Positions 54,197 to 63,509 are shown, numbered from the stretch's first letter. The stretch is DNA of 64,000 bases from Flavimaricola marinus (GCF_900184895.1 NZ_FXZK01000001.1:930001-994000), one strand, 5' to 3'. Notes: generated by a model from the letters alone, not told the origin. Translations and numbers: made by a program.

Positions 54197-54922
54197 TCAG
54201 ATCATGTATTGCCCACCGTTGGCCGACAGGGTCGACCCGGTGATAAAGGCTGCGTCGTCAGAGGCAAGGAACACCACCGCGCGTGCGATTTCGTCGGCCT
54301 CACCCAGACGGCCAACGGGGATCTGCGGCAGGATGACGTCGTTCATCACCTTCTCGGGGATCGTCTGCATCATCTCGGTGTTGATATACCCAGGGGCCAC
54401 CACGTTCACGGTGATGCCCGCACGGGCTCCCTCTTGCGCCAACGCCTTGGTAAAGCCGATGTCACCAGCCTTGGCGGCGGCATAGTTGGCCTGGGCAAAC
54501 TGGCCCTTCTGGCCGTTGATCGAGCTGATCGACACAACGCGGCCAAACTTGCGGTCGCGCATGCCGCCCCAGACGTTGTGGGTCATGTTGAACAGGCCGG
54601 TCAGGTTGGTGTCGATCACCTGATGCCACTGCTCGGGCTTCATCTTGTGGAACGGCGCATCGCGGGTGATGCCGGCGTTGTTGACCAGCACGTCGATCGG
54701 GCCGACCTCGGATTCGACCTGAGCCACCCCCTTGGCGCAATCGTCGTAGTTGGAAACATCCCACTTGTAGGTCTTGATTCCGGTCTCGGCCGTAAAGGCC
54801 GCGGCGGCATCGTCATTCCCGGCATAGGTGGCGGCGACGGCATAGCCTTCGGCCTTGAGGGCCTTGGAAATCGCGGCGCCAATCCCCCGGGAGCCTCCGG
54901 TAACTAGGGCAACTCTGGGCAT
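54197..54922 (-). CDS. phaB: Acetoacetyl-CoA reductase
   Basis: PhaB reduces acetoacetyl-CoA to (R)-3-hydroxybutyryl-CoA with NADPH in polyhydroxybutyrate synthesis. The 241-residue SDR has TGGSRGIGAAIS, NNAGI, SSINGQKGQFAQANYAAAKAG with the catalytic Ser/Tyr/Lys, and the C-terminal STLSANGGQYMI typical of this enzyme. A strong AAGGAGGAG ribosome site precedes the ATG. It follows phaA on the same strand with a hairpin in between. Confidence 0.95.
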   Translation of the reverse strand: MPRVALVTGGSRGIGAAISKALKAEGYAVAATYAGNDDAAAAFTAETGIKTYKWDVSNYDDCAKGVAQVESEVGPIDVLVNNAGITRDAPFHKMKPEQWHQVIDTNLTGLFNMTHNVWGGMRDRKFGRVVSISSINGQKGQFAQANYAAAKAGDIGFTKALAQEGARAGITVNVVAPGYINTEMMQTIPEKVMNDVILPQIPVGRLGEADEIARAVVFLASDDAAFITGSTLSANGGQYMI

Positions 54923-55017
54923 GTGGGTTCTCCTCCTTAAAAAGTCTTTTATGCAATGATGTTATCGGTGAGAAATCTTGGGCGCAATAATATTACTCAC
55001 AACATCAGGCCAGTTGT

Positions 55018-55041
55018 CAGGGTGGGCCGGGGCCCACCCTG
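55018..55041 (-). terminator. Strong GC hairpin between phaA and phaB
   Basis: CAGGGTGGGCC and GGCCCACCCTG form a perfect 11-bp stem with a two-base spacer. It starts 10 bases after the phaA stop (minus strand) and is 96 bases ahead of phaB. No T tract follows, so it may be an RNA-stability element or a partial terminator tuning phaB against phaA. Confidence 0.5.
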
Positions 55042-55050
55042 AAGCGCGGA

Positions 55051-56226
55051 TTAGGGACGCTCGACGCAGAGCGCCACGCCCATGCCGCCACCGATGCACA
55101 GGGTGGCAAGACCCTTCTTGGCGCCGCGACGCTTCATCTCGAACAGCAGGGTGTTCAGAACGCGGGCGCCGGAGGCGCCGATGGGGTGACCAATGGCAAT
55201 CGCGCCACCGTTGACGTTCACGATCGCCGGATCCCAGCCCATGTCCTTGTTCACGGCACAGGCCTGTGCGGCAAAGGCTTCGTTGGCTTCGACCAGATCG
55301 AGGTCCTCGACCTTCCAACCGGCTTTGTCCAGCGCCTTGCGGGACGCATAGATCGGGCCGACGCCCATGATCGACGGGTCCAGACCGGCGGTCGCATAGC
55401 TGGCGATGCGGGCGAGCGGCTCGATGCCACGCTTCTCGGCCTCGTCGGCGCTCATCAGCAGGGTGCCGGCCGCGCCGTCGTTCAGGCCAGAGGCGTTGGC
55501 AGCCGTGACAGACCCTTCGCGGGTGAATGCCGGGCGCAGCTTGGCCATGGCCTCCATGTTGGCACCGTGACGGATGTATTCGTCGGAATCGACCGTGATC
55601 TCGCCTTTGCGGGTCTTCACGATGAAGGGCACGATCTCGTCGACGAACTTGCCGGCCTTCTGCGCGGCTTCGGCCTTGTTCTGGCTGGCGACGGCGAACT
55701 CGTCCTGCATATCGCGGGAAATCTGCCATTGATCCGCAACATTCTCGGCGGTCTGACCCATGTGATAGCCGTTGAACGCATCCCAAAGACCGTCGCGAAT
55801 CATCGTATCGATGAACTGGAGATCACCCATCTTTTGCCCTGCGCGCAGGTTCTGCGCGTGGGGGGACAGGGTCATGTTCTCTTGACCACCGGCCGCCACG
55901 ATAGAGGCGTCGCCAAGCATGATGTGCTGCGCACCCAGTGCAACGGCGCGCAGGCCAGAGCCACAGACCTGGTTGATCGACCACGCCGCGCTCTCCTTGG
56001 GCAGACCAGCGTTGATATGGGCCTGACGGGCCGGGTTCTGGCCCTGAGCGGCGGTCAGCACCTGACCAAGGATGGTTTCGCTTACTTCGGAAGGGTCCAC
56101 ACCGGCACGCTTGACCACTTCGGCCAACACAGCAGCCCCCAGGTCATGGGCCGGGGAATTGGCAAACGCGCCTCCAAAGCTCCCCACGGCGGTGCGGGCG
56201 GCAGATGCGATAACGACATTGGTCAT
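55051..56226 (-). CDS. phaA: Acetyl-CoA C-acetyltransferase
   Basis: PhaA condenses two acetyl-CoA to acetoacetyl-CoA. The 391-residue thiolase has the active-site cysteine in [12 protein letters not shown], the histidine in [18 protein letters not shown] and the second cysteine in [15 protein letters not shown]. The ATG at 56226 ([12 protein letters not shown]) is the usual start; a longer reading adds unrelated residues. A promoter-like pair lies at 56308-56336. Together with phaB it supplies monomers for polyhydroxybutyrate; the polymerase phaC is not in the window. Confidence 0.95.
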   Translation of the reverse strand: MTNVVIASAARTAVGSFGGAFANSPAHDLGAAVLAEVVKRAGVDPSEVSETILGQVLTAAQGQNPARQAHINAGLPKESAAWSINQVCGSGLRAVALGAQHIMLGDASIVAAGGQENMTLSPHAQNLRAGQKMGDLQFIDTMIRDGLWDAFNGYHMGQTAENVADQWQISRDMQDEFAVASQNKAEAAQKAGKFVDEIVPFIVKTRKGEITVDSDEYIRHGANMEAMAKLRPAFTREGSVTAANASGLNDGAAGTLLMSADEAEKRGIEPLARIASYATAGLDPSIMGVGPIYASRKALDKAGWKVEDLDLVEANEAFAAQACAVNKDMGWDPAIVNVNGGAIAIGHPIGASGARVLNTLLFEMKRRGAKKGLATLCIGGGMGVALCVERP

Positions 56227-56307
56227 AGGCTGGTCCTCTCTTTGGGTCACCAAAAGCAGGACTGCGGTTCGACGCATTTGCGTCATTGCCTCCCTGCCAA
56301 TGCCCTC

Positions 56308-56336
56308 GTTTTAAGCGGGCCGGTCAGGCAGGGCAA
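56308..56336 (-). promoter_or_regulatory. Probable sigma-70 promoter of phaA
   Basis: On the minus strand TTGCCC (56331-56336) and TAAAAC (56308-56313) are 17 bases apart, and lie 82 bases before the phaA ATG. The leader is rich in TGC/GCA triplets (e.g. GCATTGGC, GGCAATG), reminiscent of PhaR-type binding sites, but no exact site can be assigned. Confidence 0.45.
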
Positions 56337-56343
56337 CGTGTTT

Positions 56344-56389
56344 CCGAAGGTCGGGGCTTCGGCGCATACCGGAATTGACCCTGGGTCAA
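56344..56389 (-). terminator. Two dyads at the end of the EAL gene
   Basis: TTGACCC-T-GGGTCAA (56375-56389) includes the EAL gene stop codon. CCGAAG-GTCGGGG-CTTCGG (56344-56362) is 26 bases further on. Both lie between the EAL gene and the phaA promoter and probably end transcription of the first, though no T tract is seen. Confidence 0.35.
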
Positions 56390-57186
56390 AGACCCGCCTT
56401 CGGCACCCCATAGAGATAGCCCTGAAGGCAGTCGACACCCAGCTCCGTCAGGATCGCCGCCTCGCCGCTGGTTTCCACCCCCTCTGCGACGACGAACATC
56501 TCGAACTGATGGGCAACGGTAATCAGCGCCTCGCTCAGCACCTGATTGTCGGGCGAGGTGTCGATGTCGCGGACAAAGTGCTTGTCGAGCTTGGCCAGAT
56601 CGAAAAAGAAGTCCTTGAGATAGCGAAACGCCGTCAAACCGGCGCCGAAGTCGTCGAGAGCAAAGGCAACGCCGCGGGGCTGCATCTCGGCCATGAACCG
56701 GATCACCACCTCGGGAAGCATCATCGCGGACTGCTCGCTGATCTCCAGAATCAGGCGATTCCCCAGATCGCCCCCGGCCAAACCCTGCCGCAGGATCTGA
56801 CGCCAGCGGCCATCGGCAATCGACCGGGCGGACATGTTGATCGCCAACCGCAGGCTGGGATTGGCGTGGAGTTTCTCAAATCCCATACGCAAACTGGCGC
56901 AGTCGATGTCGCGGCCCATCGCGGTTTCCTCGACATCGGGCATGAAATGGCGGGCGGGCAAAATGCGGCCACCGTCGTCGAGAATGCGAATCAGGCCCTC
57001 GTAGAACGCCGGGGTCGTGCCGCCACCCGGACGCATCACCGGCTGAAACGCCAGCTGGGTGCGACCGGCCGCCAAGGCAGAGCGCACCATCGTCGGCACG
57101 TCCTTGTCACGGCTGGCAACGGCCGCCTGCAGCGGATCAAGCGGCTCCGAAGCGGAGGGGACTGCGTAAAGGTCGGGTCCAGCCAT
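56386..57186 (-). CDS. Stand-alone EAL-domain protein (c-di-GMP phosphodiesterase candidate)
   Basis: A 266-residue protein that is almost only an EAL domain. The signature reads EGLIRI instead of EAL, but the catalytic residues are present: Glu in EGL, NMSARS, LEISEQSA, ALDDFGAG with two aspartates, KLDKHFV with Lys, and VAEGVETSGEA with Glu, plus LQGYLYG. So it is likely an active c-di-GMP phosphodiesterase without sensor or GGDEF domain. The start at 57186 (MAGPDLYAV) lacks a good ribosome site, leaving some doubt. Confidence 0.82.
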   Translation of the reverse strand: MAGPDLYAVPSASEPLDPLQAAVASRDKDVPTMVRSALAAGRTQLAFQPVMRPGGGTTPAFYEGLIRILDDGGRILPARHFMPDVEETAMGRDIDCASLRMGFEKLHANPSLRLAINMSARSIADGRWRQILRQGLAGGDLGNRLILEISEQSAMMLPEVVIRFMAEMQPRGVAFALDDFGAGLTAFRYLKDFFFDLAKLDKHFVRDIDTSPDNQVLSEALITVAHQFEMFVVAEGVETSGEAAILTELGVDCLQGYLYGVPKAGL

Positions 57187-57294
57187 AGCACCTACTCGTT
57201 GGAATCGGCTGACCCTACCCAATGCGCGGCTAACGTTGTCTAAAGGATCCGAATTTGCGATGAATTGGCGGGTTATTCTCGAAAAGGGCAGACC

Positions 57295-57876
57295 ATGGGC
57301 GAACGCTGCGGCTGGGCGGGGTCGGAACCGATCTACCGCGACTACCACGACACCGAATGGGGGGTGCCGGAATGGGACGGGCGGGCGCTGTGGGAAAAGC
57401 TGATCCTCGACGGGTTTCAGGCCGGGCTCAGCTGGATCACCATCCTGAAAAAGCGGGAGAATTTCCGGGCGGCCTTTGCCGGTTTCGATCCAGAGGTGAT
57501 CGCGACATGGGGCGAGGCCGAGGTGCTGCGCTGCCTCGCCGATCCGGGGATCATCCGGCACCGGGGCAAGATTGAAGCAACCATCGGCAACGCCAAGGCC
57601 TATCTGAAGATCGAGGAAGAGCAGGGCTTTGCGAACTACCTCTGGGGCTATGTCGGCGGCGAAGCGATCCAGAATCGGTGGGCCACAATGGCGGAGGTGC
57701 CGGCCTTCACACCGCTCTCGACGCAAATCTCAAAGGATCTAAAAAAGGCGGGCTTCCGATTCTGCGGGCCGACGATCGTCTATGCGTTCATGCAGGCGAC
57801 GGGGATGGTCAACGACCACCTGATCACCTGCCCCGAGCACGAACCTTGCGCTGCGCTACGGCTGCCACCGGGCTAG
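57295..57876 (+). CDS. tag: DNA-3-methyladenine glycosylase I
   Basis: Tag removes 3-methyladenine from alkylated DNA. The 193-residue protein has the N-terminal CGWAGSEPIYRDYHDTEWG (zinc ligands C5 and H18), GLSWITILKKRENFR, and the C-terminal HLITCPEH with the other two zinc ligands. The ATG at 57295 is the first in frame with normal length. Its last 21 bases overlap the convergent moaE gene. Confidence 0.94.
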   Translation: MGERCGWAGSEPIYRDYHDTEWGVPEWDGRALWEKLILDGFQAGLSWITILKKRENFRAAFAGFDPEVIATWGEAEVLRCLADPGIIRHRGKIEATIGNAKAYLKIEEEQGFANYLWGYVGGEAIQNRWATMAEVPAFTPLSTQISKDLKKAGFRFCGPTIVYAFMQATGMVNDHLITCPEHEPCAALRLPPG

Positions 57877-58302
57877 GGCGTCCTCGTCCTCGTCCTTGGC
57901 CGCGACCCAACTGGCGCCATCCGCCGCGATCTCCTTCTTCCAGAACGGGGCGCGGGACTTCAGATAGTCCATCAGGAATTCGGCGGCGGCGAAGGCATCC
58001 GCGCGGTGGGGCGATGCCGTGGCCACCATCATGATCGGCTCGGCAACAGCCAAACGACCATGGCGGTGGATCACCATCGCCTCGGTCAAAGACCAGCGGT
58101 CGCGGGCCTCGGCCACTATCTTGGCAATCGCAGATTCGGTCATGCCGGGATAATGCTCGATCTCCATCGCGGACAGACGGGCCTCGGTATCACGGACCAC
58201 CCCGGTAAAGCTGACGATGGCACCCGCCCCGGACGCAATGGCGGAAAAGGCGGTCAACTCGGCACCGGCATCAAACGGCTCTGGCTGAACGCGGACAGAC
58301 AT
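57856..58302 (-). CDS. moaE: Molybdopterin synthase catalytic subunit MoaE
   Basis: MoaE, with MoaD, adds dithiolene sulfurs to precursor Z (cPMP). The 148-residue protein has VSFTGVVRD, MEIEHYPGM, HRHGRLAVAEPIMMVATASPHRADAF and YLKSRAPFWKKE with the conserved lysines. It follows moaD four bases downstream on the minus strand, in the operon pgsA - moaD - moaE. The C-terminal coding end overlaps tag by 21 bases. Confidence 0.94.
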   Translation of the reverse strand: MSVRVQPEPFDAGAELTAFSAIASGAGAIVSFTGVVRDTEARLSAMEIEHYPGMTESAIAKIVAEARDRWSLTEAMVIHRHGRLAVAEPIMMVATASPHRADAFAAAEFLMDYLKSRAPFWKKEIAADGASWVAAKDEDEDALARWQP

Positions 58303-58306
58303 CCGA

Positions 58307-58555
58307 CTAGCCGCCCGTCATTGGGGGAAAGAACGCCACCTCGCGGACACCGGCGAGTGGAGCGTCAAAGCTGGACAACTCCTGATCCAAGGCGACTCGC
58401 AACGCGGAGATATCGGCAAAGGCCGCCGCATAACGTTCCTCCCGGGCGGACAACTCCGCGACAAGGTCGGCAACCGTCGACGCGGAAGTCTCGACGCGCT
58501 CTTTCGGCAGACCAATCCGCTCCCTGACCCACGCGAAATACAAGACGTCGATCAT
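58307..58555 (-). CDS. moaD: Molybdopterin synthase sulfur carrier subunit MoaD
   Basis: A ubiquitin-like 82-residue protein ending in the required Gly-Gly (MTGG), which becomes a thiocarboxylate and donates sulfur in molybdopterin synthesis. The start MIDVLYFAWVRERIG is typical. The ATG at 58555 overlaps the pgsA stop (ATGA), so it is translated with pgsA. Confidence 0.93.
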   Translation of the reverse strand: MIDVLYFAWVRERIGLPKERVETSASTVADLVAELSAREERYAAAFADISALRVALDQELSSFDAPLAGVREVAFFPPMTGG

Positions 58556-59217
58556 TTGGCACCCCGCAGATGGGGCAACGATTTGCGGTAGTAGTCCCAG
58601 CCGGTCATCAGGGTCAGAAGACAGGCGATCCACAGCAGGACAATGCCCACATACCAACTGATGATCATCCCGGCATGCTTCCAGCGCAGGCCGAATTCGT
58701 CCTCGATCACACCCGAAAAGATGTCGTCGATTATGGATTGGTCCATGCCGAGACTCTCCATGACGAAGTAATGCTCGAACGCACCGGTGGAAAAAAGAAC
58801 CGCAATGGCGGTCATCTGCGCCGTGGTCTTCCACTTGGCCAGCTTGGTCACGGCCAGCAAGCCAGCGGTGGCGCCCAGGAATTCGCGCAGCCCGGAAACG
58901 AACACCTCACGAAACAGGATCAGAGTGGCGGGGAGCAGAATCCACGGGTCCATCCCGGAGAAGCCGGTAATGACCAGAAGCGCGATGATCACCATGGCCT
59001 TGTCGGCAATCGGATCAAGCATCGCTCCGAACTTGCTCTCCTGACGCCAGGCGCGGGCCAGATAGCCGTCAAAGAAATCCGTCACCGCCGCGCCGACGAA
59101 CAACGCCAAAGCATACCAATCCGCCCATGGCCGGGCGAAATACAGGAACATGATCGCAACGCCCGGCGCGGCGAACAGACGCAAAACCGTCAGGATATTT
59201 GGCAAAGTCCATTTCAT
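58552..59217 (-). CDS. pgsA: CDP-diacylglycerol--glycerol-3-phosphate 3-phosphatidyltransferase
   Basis: PgsA makes phosphatidylglycerol phosphate in the inner membrane. The 221-residue protein has the CDP-alcohol phosphotransferase motif TDFFDGYLARAWRQESKFG followed by MLDPIADK, and five or six membrane helices. It is longer than usual by an insertion near residues 140-185 (FEHYFVMESLGMDQSIIDDIFSG). It is first in the pgsA - moaD - moaE operon and follows uvrC after a structured gap. Confidence 0.94.
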   Translation of the reverse strand: MKWTLPNILTVLRLFAAPGVAIMFLYFARPWADWYALALFVGAAVTDFFDGYLARAWRQESKFGAMLDPIADKAMVIIALLVITGFSGMDPWILLPATLILFREVFVSGLREFLGATAGLLAVTKLAKWKTTAQMTAIAVLFSTGAFEHYFVMESLGMDQSIIDDIFSGVIEDEFGLRWKHAGMIISWYVGIVLLWIACLLTLMTGWDYYRKSLPHLRGAK

Positions 59218-59282
59218 AGGGCCTGCATATCGGGTTGCAGCGCCAAGCGCCATATGGACAGCGCGGCTTGGCAGAGTGCGGA

Positions 59283-59394
59283 CCCTCCGGGGGGGATATT
59301 TTTGACCCAAAGAAGATCAGCGCGGCGCATAGCTTCTTTGGGTTTCAAATATCCAAACTGCGCGAAGCGCAAAATGGCGTGCGCCGAAAGGCGC
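59283..59394. repeat. Structured gap with REP-like element, copy 3, after uvrC
   Basis: The 186-bp gap between uvrC and pgsA contains CCCAAAGAAG (59306-59315) and CTTCTTTGGG (59333-59342) as a 10-bp inverted repeat, framed by GGATATTT and AAATATCC, so two copies of the element face each other. CCCTCCGGGG lies before it. Two more hairpins follow: TGCGC-GAA-GCGCA (59359-59371) and GCGCC-GAAA-GGCGC (59381-59394). On the minus strand the large stem is followed by TCAAAAAT, so it may terminate uvrC transcripts. Confidence 0.55.
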
Positions 59395-59403
59395 TCCTTT
59401 GGG

Positions 59404-61281
59404 TCAGCCCTTCTCGTGGAAGAAGTCGTAGATGGTCTGCGCCATGCTTTCGGAAATCCCTTCGACCGCCTTGAGATCGGCCAGATTGGCGCGGGCGACG
59501 GCCTTGGCCGATCCGAAATGCGCCAGCAAGGCACGTTTGCGCTTGCCTCCCACCCCCGGCACGTCGTCGAGCGGGGTGGCGCCGACGGCCTTGGCCCGTT
59601 TCGCCCTGTGCGTGCCGATGGCAAAGCGGTGCGCCTCGTCGCGCAGCCGCTGAATGAAGTAGAGCACCGGGTCGTTATGGCGCAACGCCATCGGGCGCTG
59701 GCCCGTCCGGTGGAACTCTTCCTTGCCCGCGTCCCTGTCGACGCCCTTGGCCACGCCGACCATCGGAACGTCGCCGACGCCCAGCTCCTCCATGATCTGG
59801 CGCACCGCGCTGACCTGGCCAGCCCCGCCGTCGATCAGCAACAGGTCCGGCCACATCTGGCTTCTCCGTTCGGGGTCTTCCTTGAGAAGCCGCTGAAACC
59901 GGCGCGTGAGCACTTCCTTCATCATCCCGAAGTCGTCACCCGGCGTGATATCCGTGCCCTTGATGTTGAACTTGCGATACTGGCCCTTTTCGAACCCCTC
60001 GGCCCCGGCGACGATCATGGCACCGACCGCGTTGGTGCCCATGATGTGGCTGTTGTCATACACTTCGATTCGGCGCGGCGGGGCCTCCAGCCCGAACGCC
60101 TCGGCGACACCGCGCAACAGCTTGGTCTGGGTCGCGGTCTCCGACAGCCGCCGGGCAAGGCTTTCGCGGGCATTGCGTTGCGCACCCGAAACCAGCTCGG
60201 CCTTTTCGCCCCGTTGCGGGACGATGATCTCGACCTTGCCGCCACGCTTGCCGGCCAGGGCCTCGGCCATCAGATCCTCGTCGTCCAACCCATGCGACAA
60301 GAGCAGCATCCGCGGCGGCTCGCGGTCGGCATAGAACTGGCCGACGAAAGCCTGCATCGCCTCGCTCGGGTCCACATCGGGGCCGACACGGGGATAGTAG
60401 TCGTGGTTCCCCCAGTTCTGATTGGCCCGGATGAAGAACACCTGCACGCAGGCCTGCCCCTCGTTCAGATGCAGAGCGATGATGTCGGCCTCGGCCACTC
60501 CGCGCGGATTGATGCCCTGCGCGGTCTGCACTTGGGTCAACGCCTTGATCCGATCACGCAGGGCGGCGGCACGCTCGAACTCCATCGCTTCGGAAGCCGC
60601 CTGCATCTGCTCGGCCAGCGCCTCCTGAATGCCCTTGGTGCGACCGCTGAGAAAGGCCTTGGCGGACTCGACGCTGCGGGCATAGTCCGGCTCGGAGATC
60701 AGACCGACACAGGGGCCCGAACAGCGCTTGATCTGATACTGCAGACAGGGCCGGGTCCGGGTCTCGAAATCGCTGTCGGTGCAGTTGCGCAGCAGGAACA
60801 CCCGCTGCAATTGCTGCAGGGTCCGGTTCACCGCGCCGGCGCTGGCGAAGGGGCCGTAGTAGTCGCCCTTTTCCTTCTTGGCGCCGCGGTGCTTCTTGAT
60901 CTGCGGATAGGCATGGGTCGAGCTGACGAGGATGTTCGGAAAGGATTTGTCGTCGCGAAGCAGCACGTTGTATTTCGGCTTAAGCTGCTTGATCAGGTTC
61001 TGCTCGAGCAGCAGCGCCTCGGTCTCTGTCCGGGTCGTCAGAAACATCATCGACGCGGTATCGCGGATCATCCGGGCGATCCGGGGGCTGTGCTGACCGG
61101 GCCGGGAATAGCTCGTCACCCGCGCCTTCAGGTTGCGCGCCTTGCCGACATACAAGACCCGGCTTTCCGCATCCAACATCCGGTAGACACCCGGCGAGGA
61201 ATCGAGCGTGCGCAGATAGGCTTGAATGCAGGCATAGCCCGTCAGCGGAGCGGTCGTCGGTTCGGGAGGCAGATCGGTCAT
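59404..61281 (-). CDS. uvrC: Excinuclease ABC subunit UvrC
   Basis: UvrC makes both incisions in nucleotide excision repair. The 625-residue protein has the N-terminal GIY-YIG domain ([31 protein letters not shown]), a cysteine-rich part ([15 protein letters not shown]), a UVR motif ([17 protein letters not shown]), the RNase-H-like endonuclease domain ([21 protein letters not shown]) and C-terminal helix-hairpin-helix motifs ([22 protein letters not shown]). Its stop lies beside the structured gap. Confidence 0.96.
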   Translation of the reverse strand: MTDLPPEPTTAPLTGYACIQAYLRTLDSSPGVYRMLDAESRVLYVGKARNLKARVTSYSRPGQHSPRIARMIRDTASMMFLTTRTETEALLLEQNLIKQLKPKYNVLLRDDKSFPNILVSSTHAYPQIKKHRGAKKEKGDYYGPFASAGAVNRTLQQLQRVFLLRNCTDSDFETRTRPCLQYQIKRCSGPCVGLISEPDYARSVESAKAFLSGRTKGIQEALAEQMQAASEAMEFERAAALRDRIKALTQVQTAQGINPRGVAEADIIALHLNEGQACVQVFFIRANQNWGNHDYYPRVGPDVDPSEAMQAFVGQFYADREPPRMLLLSHGLDDEDLMAEALAGKRGGKVEIIVPQRGEKAELVSGAQRNARESLARRLSETATQTKLLRGVAEAFGLEAPPRRIEVYDNSHIMGTNAVGAMIVAGAEGFEKGQYRKFNIKGTDITPGDDFGMMKEVLTRRFQRLLKEDPERRSQMWPDLLLIDGGAGQVSAVRQIMEELGVGDVPMVGVAKGVDRDAGKEEFHRTGQRPMALRHNDPVLYFIQRLRDEAHRFAIGTHRAKRAKAVGATPLDDVPGVGGKRKRALLAHFGSAKAVARANLADLKAVEGISESMAQTIYDFFHEKG

Positions 61282-61584
61282 GGGTCAGATATGGCGATTC
61301 TGGTGGGCCGCTGCAATCTTGCTCTGGCGAACGCAAGACGAAAGGCATCCACGGAAGCTGTGGATAAACCGGTGGGCAATCAGCAGACACATCGAAATTC
61401 TCGTTGTTTTCGGCACAGTTCGTCGATCTGCCTAATTTTTGGGCGGCCACATAACGCGCTGAAATTAAGGCTGTTTTTCTTTCAACGCGGGCAAACACCT
61501 GAAAAATCAGGGGAATTAATAAAGTTTTGTGACAGAACGCCGCGGGGGTAGATAACTCTGACGCGGGGTCAACTTTGGCGGGCC
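61282..61584. other. 303-bp gap upstream of uvrC
   Basis: No gene is seen here. It is AT-richer than its surroundings (notably 61400-61540) and should hold the uvrC promoter on the minus strand. It includes a small CCTGA-AAAA-TCAGG dyad (61498-61511) and, on the plus strand, GTTTTGTGACAGAA (61524-61537), close to GTTTCGTGACAGAA near 53052. Confidence 0.5.
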
Positions 61585-62364
61585 TTATTCGACCCCCAGG
61601 ATGTCCGGCGTCTGCCAAGCCAGATGCTGACCACCGTCGACGCAAAGGCATTGCCCGGTGACGGCCACGGCGTCGATGAAATAGCCCAGCGCGGCGCAAA
61701 TATCCGCCGGATTGGCCCCTCGCCTCAAGATTGTGGACTCGCGTTGCTTGGCGAAATGCGCCTCGCTCTGACGTCCGCCTCGCAGGGTCGGACCCGGTCC
61801 GATGGCATTCACCCGCACCCGCGGCGCTAACGATTGCGCGGCGGTCTGGGTAAAGGCCCACAGTCCCATTTTGGCGATGGTATAGCTCATGAACTCGGGC
61901 GTGAGCTTGCGGATACGCTGATCGACCATATTGACCACCAGCCCCTGTGCCACCGGCTCGCCGTTTTCGTCCTCGGTCGGATCGGGCATGGCGGCAGCAA
62001 TCGCCTGCGTCAGCACGACGGGTGCGCGCAAATTGCTCTCTATATGGCGGTCCCAGCTGTCGCGGGTAGCATTGGCCAGATTGTCGTATTCGAAGATCGA
62101 GGCATTGTTGACCAGGCAGGTGATCGGGCCACCCAGCAGCGCGGCGGATTGCTCGGCCAGTCGAACGGTCTGGACCTCGTCCAGCAGATCGGCCTGAACG
62201 GCGTGGGCGACACGGCCCTTGGCGCGGATCTCGGCCACCACGGCCTCGGCCTCGTCGGCGGAACTGGCGTAATGAACCGCCACGTCATAGCCGCGATCCG
62301 CCAGATACAGCGCCATCGCGCGGCCAAGGCGCACCCCTGCGCCTGTCACCAATGCTCTCTTCAT
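61585..62364 (-). CDS. SDR oxidoreductase, pteridine-reductase-like
   Basis: A 259-residue short-chain dehydrogenase. Its cofactor loop is TGAGVRLGRA, fitting the TGxxxRxG variant of pteridine reductases (PTR1, FolM) rather than TGxxxGxG, and the active site has D in NMVDQR with Y-x3-K in SYTIAK. Thus it may reduce dihydropteridines such as dihydromonapterin, though the true substrate is unproven. It lies upstream of uvrC, on the same strand, after the Ca/Na antiporter gene (12 bases). Confidence 0.85.
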   Translation of the reverse strand: MKRALVTGAGVRLGRAMALYLADRGYDVAVHYASSADEAEAVVAEIRAKGRVAHAVQADLLDEVQTVRLAEQSAALLGGPITCLVNNASIFEYDNLANATRDSWDRHIESNLRAPVVLTQAIAAAMPDPTEDENGEPVAQGLVVNMVDQRIRKLTPEFMSYTIAKMGLWAFTQTAAQSLAPRVRVNAIGPGPTLRGGRQSEAHFAKQRESTILRRGANPADICAALGYFIDAVAVTGQCLCVDGGQHLAWQTPDILGVE

Positions 62365-62376
62365 CTCATCGTCCCC

Positions 62377-63339
62377 TTACGTCAGCGCAAGCACCACATA
62401 CGCCGCATATAGAGCGAAAAGCAGGCCGCCCCAGAGCCGGGTGAGATCTCGACCAAGATAAACGAACGGAATGAGAAGAACGGAGGCGCCCGCCATCACC
62501 CAAAGATCCCACGACATAAAGCTCGGATCGACCGGGACCGGGCCGACGAGGGTCGCGACCCCCATGATGCCCAACAGGTTGAACATGTTCGATCCGATCA
62601 CGTTGCCGATGGCCACATCCGCCTGACGGCGCAGGGCGGCCATCACCGTGGTCGCCAGCTCGGGCAGAGAGGTGCCCAGCGCCACGAGCGTCAGGCCGAT
62701 CACCGTCTCCGACACGCCGAACGTGCGGGCGATGTTGACGGCGCCCTCGACCAAAAGCTCCGCCCCCAGAGGCAGGCCGACAAGACCGAGCACGAGAAAC
62801 AGGAGTATCTTGGGCCAACCAAGGTTGGGATCGGCACCCTCGACCTCTTCTTCCTCACCGGTGCAGGCATCCGCGGCCGCCGACATCTCGGCGCGATGGC
62901 GCATCGAGACCCGGGCCGCATGAACCAGCATCGCCGCCAGAGCGGCCAGCAGGATCAGGCCCGACCACCATGTCAGCACGCCGAATGCGCACAATCCGAT
63001 GAACAAGGCGGTCGCCGCCATCATCTGCAGATAGCTGTCTCTGGTGTCGTGCTCGCTGGTGTGCATCGTGGCGATCAGGGCCGGAACGCCCAAGACCAAC
63101 AGCACGTTGGCCGTGTTCGATCCGACGACATTGCCCAGGGCAAGGCCCGGCGCACCGTCCAGAATGGCGTTGACCGAGACAAGCAGCTCCGGGGCCGAGG
63201 TGCCGAAGGCGACGATTGTCAGCGACACGATCAGGGCAGGCACGCCCACACGCAGCGACAGGTTTACGGCTCCCTTGACCAATGCATCGCCCGCCAGGAG
63301 CAGGATGATCAGGCCAAGGCCCACATAGAGCCAATCCAT
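62377..63339 (-). CDS. Calcium/sodium antiporter (CaCA family)
   Basis: A 320-residue membrane protein with ten helices. The two alpha-repeat motifs are AFGTSAPELLVSVNAILDG with GNVVGSNTANVLLVLG, and ALGTSLPELATTVMAAL with GNVIGSNMFNLLGIMG, which form the ion-binding sites of K+-independent Na+/Ca2+ exchangers. An acidic cytoplasmic loop (GEEEEVEGAD) separates the halves. The ATG at 63339 overlaps the stop of the small zinc-ribbon gene (TGATG). Confidence 0.92.
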   Translation of the reverse strand: MDWLYVGLGLIILLLAGDALVKGAVNLSLRVGVPALIVSLTIVAFGTSAPELLVSVNAILDGAPGLALGNVVGSNTANVLLVLGVPALIATMHTSEHDTRDSYLQMMAATALFIGLCAFGVLTWWSGLILLAALAAMLVHAARVSMRHRAEMSAAADACTGEEEEVEGADPNLGWPKILLFLVLGLVGLPLGAELLVEGAVNIARTFGVSETVIGLTLVALGTSLPELATTVMAALRRQADVAIGNVIGSNMFNLLGIMGVATLVGPVPVDPSFMSWDLWVMAGASVLLIPFVYLGRDLTRLWGGLLFALYAAYVVLALT

Positions 63340-63506
63340 CAACGACGTTCCTTCCCGCAAGAGCATGGGCCCTTGCCAATTCGATACCTACCACAGCCCT
63401 TGCACTTTGCCGCTTCCAGCCGCGCTTGGCCGGGAAAACGGAATTTGCCGAACATCGCCAGCACTGCCATGCCGATCAGAAAGAGAAGGACAACCTTGAT
63501 GGCCAT
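63339..63506 (-). CDS. 55-residue membrane protein with a C-terminal zinc ribbon
   Basis: The reading frame MAIKVVLLFLIGMAVLAMFGKF (membrane segment) continues with a soluble tail containing CKGCGRYRIGKGPCSCG, a CxxC ... CxC zinc-ribbon-like pattern. It ends at a TGA that overlaps the antiporter ATG. It starts three bases after the S49 peptidase stop, so the three genes form an operon. No named family is recognised. The cysteine pattern and coupling support it as real. Confidence 0.7.
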   Translation of the reverse strand: MAIKVVLLFLIGMAVLAMFGKFRFPGQARLEAAKCKGCGRYRIGKGPCSCGKERR

Positions 63507-63509
63507 GGG

